NCBI RefSeq assembly: GCF_003609975.1
Contig: NZ_AP018400.1
Location: 1,748,501-1,812,500, forward strand
DNA length: 64,000 nucleotides
Reading direction: 5' to 3'
Origin: Streptococcus ruminantium
GTDB taxonomy: Bacteria; Bacillota; Bacilli; Lactobacillales; Streptococcaceae
Below the pieces are notes generated by a model. The model saw nothing but the letters and a program-made list of their open reading frames with translations. It was not told the origin of the DNA and did no database searches. The translations under genes were made by a program, and so were the position numbers. The number at the start of each line of letters is the position of its first letter. The stretch's first letter is position 1. This document shows, one piece after another, positions 58,883-64,000 of the stretch.

Positions 58883-59758
58883 TTAATTAATTTCTTCTTC
58901 ATCTTTCGGCTCCTTTTCCATTAAATCTATAAAGAATGATTGAGCTAAATTTTTTAAAAGTTCATCACCTTCTAAGTCATAAACAACTATTGCTTTTTTG
59001 ACCATATCAATCGCTTCTGAAATAATAGAGCGCTTCGCTAATATATTGGCTCTCATTAATAAAGTATTACCTAGCATAAATAAAGTATTTCGACTCCTTA
59101 GCAATTCTAGTGATTCAGCATTATAAATTAATGCCTTTTCAAAGCTGTTACACAGGTACAAAATTCTAGAATATCCGTATTGAAATAATACTTTCAGCTC
59201 CCAGGCATTTGATTCATTATAGTGATGAATGAGACTTTCATATTGGTTCATTGATGCTGTATAATCTTCTAACTCAGAATATATCCCCGCAATGGCAATC
59301 CCAACTCGTAAAAATAGATTAGAGTTTTCAACCAAAGTAGGCAGCAACTCTTCCAAAATTTCTAATGCCTCGTTTGTTTTTTTATATTTTCCAAACAACA
59401 ATACCCCATTAAGATATCGTATATAGGGACTTTGATTCGAAGGTACAGAATCTTTTGAAACAAACTGTAAAAAATATTCTAATGTATCATACTCTCTTCG
59501 GTAAAGAATAGATCTCAATTCATCCGTAAGAATAGATTCTTCTGTACTCTTCTTTAGCTGAAACAATTCCAATATCACACTAGAATCAATGTCTAATTTT
59601 TTGACAAGTTTAAAAAATAATTCGACTGAGGGAGAAACCTCGGCTTTTTCAATTTTACTAATAACGGCCTGAGCACAAATACCCTCAGACAGTTCTTTTT
59701 GACTAAATCCCTTCTCCAAACGAGTCCGCTTAATAAGACTAGCAATCTTTTCTTTCAC
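58883..59758 (-). CDS. Rgg/PlcR-type (RRNPP) transcriptional regulator
   Basis: 291 residues. N-terminal Cro/C1 domain (IASLIKRTRLEKGFSQKELS, QAVISKIEKAEVSPSVE) and a C-terminal array of TPR-like helices from about residue 70 (NEALEILEELLPTLVEN, EKALIYNAESLELLRSR). RRNPP regulators sense a short secreted peptide; no peptide gene is visible next to it. It follows the ABC exporter by 15 bp and likely controls the locus. Confidence 0.82.
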   Translation of the reverse strand: MKEKIASLIKRTRLEKGFSQKELSEGICAQAVISKIEKAEVSPSVELFFKLVKKLDIDSSVILELFQLKKSTEESILTDELRSILYRREYDTLEYFLQFVSKDSVPSNQSPYIRYLNGVLLFGKYKKTNEALEILEELLPTLVENSNLFLRVGIAIAGIYSELEDYTASMNQYESLIHHYNESNAWELKVLFQYGYSRILYLCNSFEKALIYNAESLELLRSRNTLFMLGNTLLMRANILAKRSIISEAIDMVKKAIVVYDLEGDELLKNLAQSFFIDLMEKEPKDEEEIN

Positions 59759-59773
59759 GATTCACATTCCAAT

Positions 59774-61390
59774 TCATAGTATTTTCTCTATTGTACCACT
59801 ATTCGGTTGAATTTCCCATATTTCATCGTATAGGCTTAAGTCCGACTCTGTATAATGATGAGCAACCTCAAAGATTGTAATTGGTAATTGGGCAAGTTTG
59901 TTACGAATGAGAGTCGAAGACTTTTTATCAATTGCTGACGTTCCCTCATCAATTAATAAGATTTTCTTATTATGAAGAAGGGCTCTGGCAATCTCAATAC
60001 GTTGTTTTTGTCCTCCTGATAACTGCGCCCCATTTTCACCATAATATTTCTCTAAACAATCTTCACCTAGCTCTTCTACCAACCCTAGTGCTGAAAGCAA
60101 GGCTAACAACTCCTCCTCACGGACTGATTCCAGTGCCATTAGGAGATTCTCTTTTAAACTTGCCTCAAAATAGTAGGGAGATTGCTGTATTCTAGCCATT
60201 TGATTGCTAGGATTGTTTATTTTCTTCTGACGATCTAATACAGAAATCTCCCCCTCCAATGGCTGAAGTACCCCCTGTATGCTATCTAGTAAGGTCGTCT
60301 TGCCGCTTCCTGAGGCTCCTCTAATGAGTATTTTTCGACCATATGGAACTGTAGCATTAAAATTTTTTATAATAGGCATTCCGTGTCCAATTGCAACACC
60401 TGAAAATTGAATCTCAGGCGTCAATATTGATTCATCAATATGATTTTCAGACACTTCCTGTTGCTGAGAATCCTGCAACATTTTCTCTAATTTTTTTCGA
60501 GTCTGCTCCGTTGATTGTATCATCCGTAAATAGTTCGAAACATTTCTAAATGGATAGATAACACGGTCACTGGCTAAAAATAAAGCGATAACAATACTAG
60601 CATCTAGTTTCCCTTGGGTTACAAATACTAGAGCTACAGTTATTGGAACAATATAACTTAACCACGATAGCATGGAAGAAACAAGGTTAACTATGCTGTG
60701 TTTATTATTTAATGCCTCATTACTATTTTCTAAGTCATTGACAGTTGTCTCAGTCATCCCTAAAAACTTACGATTCGCACCGTATGTCCATAGAACCGAA
60801 AAACCTTGAAAAATATCTTTTATGCTACGAATAAATTTCTCATTCGACTTAGTAAAGTTCTCTGTTGCAGTTCCTAGATATTTGCTAAATAGTATTGCTG
60901 GCAACATTGGAAGAAATGAGAAAATAATAAATAATACAGAAATTGCAGGACTTAGATAGACAAGATATATCAATGAAACTGCCCCTAAAAGACTGTAGTA
61001 TAAGCAATCAAAAAGAACGGAAAAATATTTATCTTCTACTAATTTTAAATCTACTGTTAATACCGCAAGAGACTCTGTAACGTCTAATGCATTTCCCTTA
61101 TTTCCAAGATAGTTTAACAGCTCCATCTTATACTTTTTATGCAGATTTTTTAGTAAATCGTTTTTTATTATTGAAACAAATAAATCTGATAATTGAATCA
61201 ATAAATAGAACAATATACTGCAACCAGCGAATAGTAAAATATCTTTTACAGTTGATTCCGAGCTAAATTTACTAACTCTCGAAATAACCTGAGACATAAT
61301 AATACCGTCAAAACTCGCTCCTACCAATGCAAGCAAGAGTAAACATATTTTAAACTTAGGCAATATTCTCCATACCTGTTTTAATCTCAT
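59774..61390 (-). CDS. ABC exporter, fused membrane and ATPase domains
   Basis: 538 residues. About six membrane segments in residues 15-290, then ATPase: Walker A ILIRGASGSGKTTLLDSI, signature [18 protein letters not shown], Walker B ILLIDEGTSAID, switch histidine VAHHYTES. No N-terminal peptidase domain, unlike LanT/ComA exporters. GGAG ahead of the ATG at 61390, which overlaps the LanC-like gene by 35 bp. Probably exports or gives immunity to a peptide. Confidence 0.88.
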   Translation of the reverse strand: MRLKQVWRILPKFKICLLLLALVGASFDGIIMSQVISRVSKFSSESTVKDILLFAGCSILFYLLIQLSDLFVSIIKNDLLKNLHKKYKMELLNYLGNKGNALDVTESLAVLTVDLKLVEDKYFSVLFDCLYYSLLGAVSLIYLVYLSPAISVLFIIFSFLPMLPAILFSKYLGTATENFTKSNEKFIRSIKDIFQGFSVLWTYGANRKFLGMTETTVNDLENSNEALNNKHSIVNLVSSMLSWLSYIVPITVALVFVTQGKLDASIVIALFLASDRVIYPFRNVSNYLRMIQSTEQTRKKLEKMLQDSQQQEVSENHIDESILTPEIQFSGVAIGHGMPIIKNFNATVPYGRKILIRGASGSGKTTLLDSIQGVLQPLEGEISVLDRQKKINNPSNQMARIQQSPYYFEASLKENLLMALESVREEELLALLSALGLVEELGEDCLEKYYGENGAQLSGGQKQRIEIARALLHNKKILLIDEGTSAIDKKSSTLIRNKLAQLPITIFEVAHHYTESDLSLYDEIWEIQPNSGTIEKIL

Positions 61391-62739
61391 AACCCGTTCT
61401 CCATTTTCTAAAGATTTCATCAAGTAAATATAAAGCAAACTCTGAGGGTGCTGTTTGCACACCTTGCTTATACTTTACGTATCTATATAAGACGAGCGCT
61501 ATTCCACTACTACCTGAATGTAAATCATGGGAAATTTTTAAATTTCCTTCACCTAAAAATCCAAATAATATCCCACTCCCGTCTCTCTGTTCAAAAAGAT
61601 TCAAAGTCTTGATTTGCTGATCAACTACTTTTGATGTTCTTTCTGAGACTTCATCACACAATACTCCCTCTTGTAAACAAGTAATTAATAAATCAGTTAT
61701 CCCTGCCAATCCACGCATCAGAGTAGCAAAATAATGGATATCATAATCTAAACTCAAACAGATATTGTTTAACATGTTTGAGTATTCGACATTTTTAGTC
61801 ACTTTATAATAGTAAAGCAACAAATACCCGATACCCGACAAACCATTGTATAAGAACGGAGACTCAATCCTCTTTCCAGAATTATTTTTCCCAACTCGGT
61901 CTACAGTGAGGTTTCCATGTGAGTTTTCATATACATACGTCAAAATATTTGCTACATGGCTCTCCCCAATATCTAAATAACGTCTATCGTTTGTAACCAT
62001 ATACATCACTAAGTAGACCAAAGCAACACCAGATTCCCCCTCATACAATCCTACTACATCTGTTTCTAACCGTCTTTCCAGCAACCATTCTTGTAACTCT
62101 AAAAGTATTGTTTCGGAACATCCCTCAAATCCAAAGTATGCTCCTAAAATAACAAATCCAGAAATACCATAATATATCCCCGTATTATTACTATTTTTTA
62201 ATGTTTTGAAACTTCTATTAAAAATATTCCATGCTTCTAATATTTTGTTCTCACACATGAGAAAGTATGCAAAACTCAATTCTCCAATCATTAATCCACT
62301 TGAAATATCAATACAAGCATCAAATAACACCCCATATGTAGTATTAATAATATTGTTACTAATATTTTGTATTTCGTTTAATATTGTTCCTTCTTTTTCA
62401 TCAGAAATTCGTCGTAGAGAATACAAAACACCTAGCCCACCATGAGCAATACTATAGGGATTTGTATTATAAACTTGTGGATCCGCTGGAAAAAAATTTT
62501 TTTATGGTCCACTTCTAAAACAGCATAACTTTGCAGTATACATTTCAATATCTGATCTAACTGCTGACTGATATCATCAGGATAATCTTCACATACATTT
62601 GTTATATCATCAATTGTTTTATGTCTTTCTTGATCCAGCATTTTTTGAGCATACTTATTAATTATTTTTTTTAAATACTGAATACTTTTGAAAATATTGG
62701 ATGATTAAATTCAAACATATTTTGTATTGGAAACATCAT
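61356..62739 (-). pseudogene. LanC-like cyclase (class III LanKC C-terminal part), frameshifted
   Basis: The main frame (61356-62426) has the repeated GxxG pattern of LanC: GIYYGISGF, GLYEGESGVALV, FLYNGLSGIGYLLLYY, LMRGLAGITDLL and HSGSSGIALVL. Typical zinc ligands (CYG, CHG) are absent, as in class III LanKC. The upstream frame gives FFPADPQVYNTNPYSIAHGG, a class III cyclase entry motif, but it is reached only by a shift at an A7T7 tract near 62496. A further shift at an A8 run (about 62665) joins MFPIQNMFEFNHPIF. Kinase and lyase domains are missing. Confidence 0.7.
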
Positions 62740-63113
62740 ACATATCCTATAATGTAAGCTTTAGGTGTTTTCATGTTTATTTTTATTCAGTTTTATCAAT
62801 ATCATTACTTATATTTTTTCATTTTACCTATTGACTTTTAATAGTTAGTCTTTCTAAAATGTTTTAGCTAATCAACTGAATACATTATAATATACTTATT
62901 TTAAAAAGTCAATTACTTTTTTTTTGTTTTTTATAATTTTATTGATATTATCGAGTTATATTTTGTTTTTATATGCCTTTTATCCCAACAACCCCATCCA
63001 CTATCAAAGATTCGCATTACAGATTGAGTAAGAACCCGACATAAGTTCTTGCTGAATAATTGATACGAGCTGCGTCCTCACATCTTGAGCAGTTGAACAC
63101 AACCTAAAACCCA
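62740..63113 (-). other. AT-rich region ahead of the LanC-like locus
   Basis: Apart from the promoter I find only frames of 10-15 codons (for example MKTPKAYIIGYV near 62772). None looks like a lanthipeptide precursor with leader and Ser/Cys core. The sequence is very AT-rich, unlike the core genes. Confidence 0.4.
62884..62912 (-). promoter_or_regulatory. Promoter of the LanC-like/ABC/regulator operon
   Basis: Minus strand TTGACT (62907-62912), 17-bp spacer, TATAAT (62884-62889). A near-consensus promoter about 140 bp before the first coding remnant. Confidence 0.75.
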
Positions 63114-63156
63114 GAAAAAAGAAGAACTGCCAATATCCGAAGACATTGGCAGTTCT
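63114..63156 (-). terminator. rpsO terminator
   Basis: Perfect 12-bp stem AGAACTGCCAAT/ATTGGCAGTTCT (63123-63134, 63145-63156) followed by TCTTTTTT on the minus strand. Confidence 0.9.
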
Positions 63157-63193
63157 CTATTTTCAGTCGTTTTTGACGGACTTTATACCTATC

Positions 63194-63463
63194 TTAACGA
63201 CGCAATCCAAGTGAATTGATCAATTCACGGTAACGGTTAACATCTGTGCGGCGTAGGTATGCCAACAAGTTACGACGACGACCGATTTTTTTCATCAAAC
63301 CACGATAAGTTGCATGGTCTTTTTTATGTTGCTTAATATGGTCGTTAAGGTGGTTGATTTCCCAAGTAAGTACAGCTACTTGTACTTCAACTGAGCCAGT
63401 GTCGCCTTCATGACGAGCATACTGCGCCATGATTTCATTTTTTTTCTCTTTTGAGATTGCCAT
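63194..63463 (-). CDS. rpsO: 30S ribosomal protein S15
   Basis: 89 residues. [40 protein letters not shown] and [18 protein letters not shown] are standard S15. AAAGGAGAATAG precedes the ATG. Monocistronic, with a structured leader and a strong terminator. In many bacteria rpsO is followed at once by pnp; here the lanthipeptide-like locus lies between them. Confidence 0.98.
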   Translation of the reverse strand: MAISKEKKNEIMAQYARHEGDTGSVEVQVAVLTWEINHLNDHIKQHKKDHATYRGLMKKIGRRRNLLAYLRRTDVNRYRELINSLGLRR

Positions 63464-63585
63464 GATCTATTCTCCTTTTATTTGAGCCTAATCCGAGTGA
63501 CAGGTTGGCGACCTGCAACCAAGAAAAAGCTAGATTTGTCCTTTAGGACCTTATTCATTTTAACAAGGAAGGAGACTTTTGTCAA
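63464..63585 (-). promoter_or_regulatory. rpsO promoter and candidate S15 leader
   Basis: Minus strand TTGACA (63580-63585), 17-bp spacer, TAAAAT (63557-63562). The leader (about 87 bases) can form either CAGGT/ACCTG or GGTTG/CAACC hairpins sharing the same bases (63499-63523). Such exclusive pairings fit an S15 autoregulatory site. Confidence 0.6.
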
Positions 63586-63653
63586 ATAATATTGTGTCAA
63601 ACAAAAGTCTGATAAGACTAATTCACTTTTGACATCTCCAATCGGTTAGTCGG

Positions 63654-64000
63654 CTATTCCGTTTTCTCAGCTCTTGGCAAGATTAGATTTAGAATAATTC
63701 CCACAATCGCTGAGAGAGCCGTACCTGATAGCTTAATGGCACCAAGATTCAAAACAGCTCCGCCAAGTCCCAATACCAGCATAGAACTTGCAATAATCAA
63801 ATTCCGAACCTGACCAAAATCCACACGACTTTCAATCAACACTTTCAAACCATTTGAGGCAATAACACCATAAAGTAAGATGGACATACCCCCAAGAACT
63901 GCACTTGGAATCGTTGAGATGAGGGCAGTAAATTTACCTAAGAATGAAAAGGCAATAGCAATCATAGCAGCATTGCGAATAACGGATACAGAAGCATTGC
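63654..64000 (-). CDS. pyrP: Uracil permease (nucleobase:cation symporter-2), C-terminal part
   Basis: Partial; the 5' end is beyond the window. The frame is open through ASVSVIRNAAMIAIAFSF to the edge. Membrane helices LIIASSMLVLGLGGAVLNLG and TALSAIVGIILNLILP and the loop TIPSAVLGGMSILLYGVIAS match UraA/PyrP. Imports uracil by cation symport. Confidence 0.88.
   Translation of the reverse strand, partial: NASVSVIRNAAMIAIAFSFLGKFTALISTIPSAVLGGMSILLYGVIASNGLKVLIESRVDFGQVRNLIIASSMLVLGLGGAVLNLGAIKLSGTALSAIVGIILNLILPRAEKTE

Noticed and set aside
62761..62820. Short peptides (12-15 codons) as lanthipeptide precursors
   Set aside because: They have no Cys and no leader-core layout; too short to support.

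Overview
The window reads as a chromosomal segment of a low-GC Firmicute of the genus Streptococcus, most likely Streptococcus suis or a close relative. This is inferred from gene content and protein sequence: an HtpS-like histidine-triad protein, a fused amino-acid ABC binding protein/permease, MsmK, mini-RNase III next to cysS, and the rplM-rpsI arrangement. Core genes are ordinary and mostly on the minus strand. The unusual parts are a tandem genomic island at the 3' end of rpsI and a decayed lanthipeptide-type locus between rpsO and pnp.

Region by region. 1-8.2 kb: a GNAT acetyltransferase, sufD and sufC (Fe-S assembly), a RgpG/TagO-type sugar-phosphate transferase, mecA, uppP, then a plus-strand amino-acid ABC transporter pair. 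8.3-16.7 kb: a small unknown gene, an SPFH protein, then branched-chain amino-acid synthesis (ilvA, ilvC, a broken ilvN, ilvB, and divergent ilvD). One perfect and two imperfect CodY-type boxes lie in front of ilvB, ilvD and ilvA. 16.7-21.2 kb: a DUF6176-type protein, a 39-residue basic protein and divergent htpS, both with AdcR-type zinc operators, then a MIP18/SufT-like protein.

21.56-43.70 kb: an island of two elements in head-to-tail tandem. Copies of the last 53 bp of rpsI lie at 43645 (the real gene), 34511 (identical) and 21559 (diverged but still encoding the S9 tail). Element A (about 13 kb) carries an AbrB/Doc toxin-antitoxin pair, a broken AlbA_2 ATPase, a type I restriction-modification system with an extra inverted hsdS fragment, two MobC-like genes (one with an internal stop), a replisome organizer, an XRE regulator without a normal start codon, and an integrase with an in-frame stop. 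Element B (about 9 kb) carries a type III restriction-modification system, a decayed KAP-type NTPase, a Rep remnant, an excisionase and a doubly broken integrase. Both look like immobilised former mobile elements whose restriction genes are still open.

43.6-58.3 kb: rpsI-rplM with an L13 leader; degV, an NYN nuclease and rlmB; an SH3 membrane protein with a premature stop; a GIY-YIG protein; a FUSC/ArAE membrane protein; msmK with a cre site; a PucR-type regulator; mrnC, cysS, a small membrane protein, a nucleoside phosphorylase, cysE and pnp. 58.7-62.9 kb: an RRNPP-type regulator, an ABC exporter and a LanC-like protein with two homopolymer frameshifts, no kinase/lyase domain and no visible precursor. 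63.1-64 kb: rpsO with its leader and the end of a uracil permease. No CRISPR array, rRNA or tRNA was recognised.
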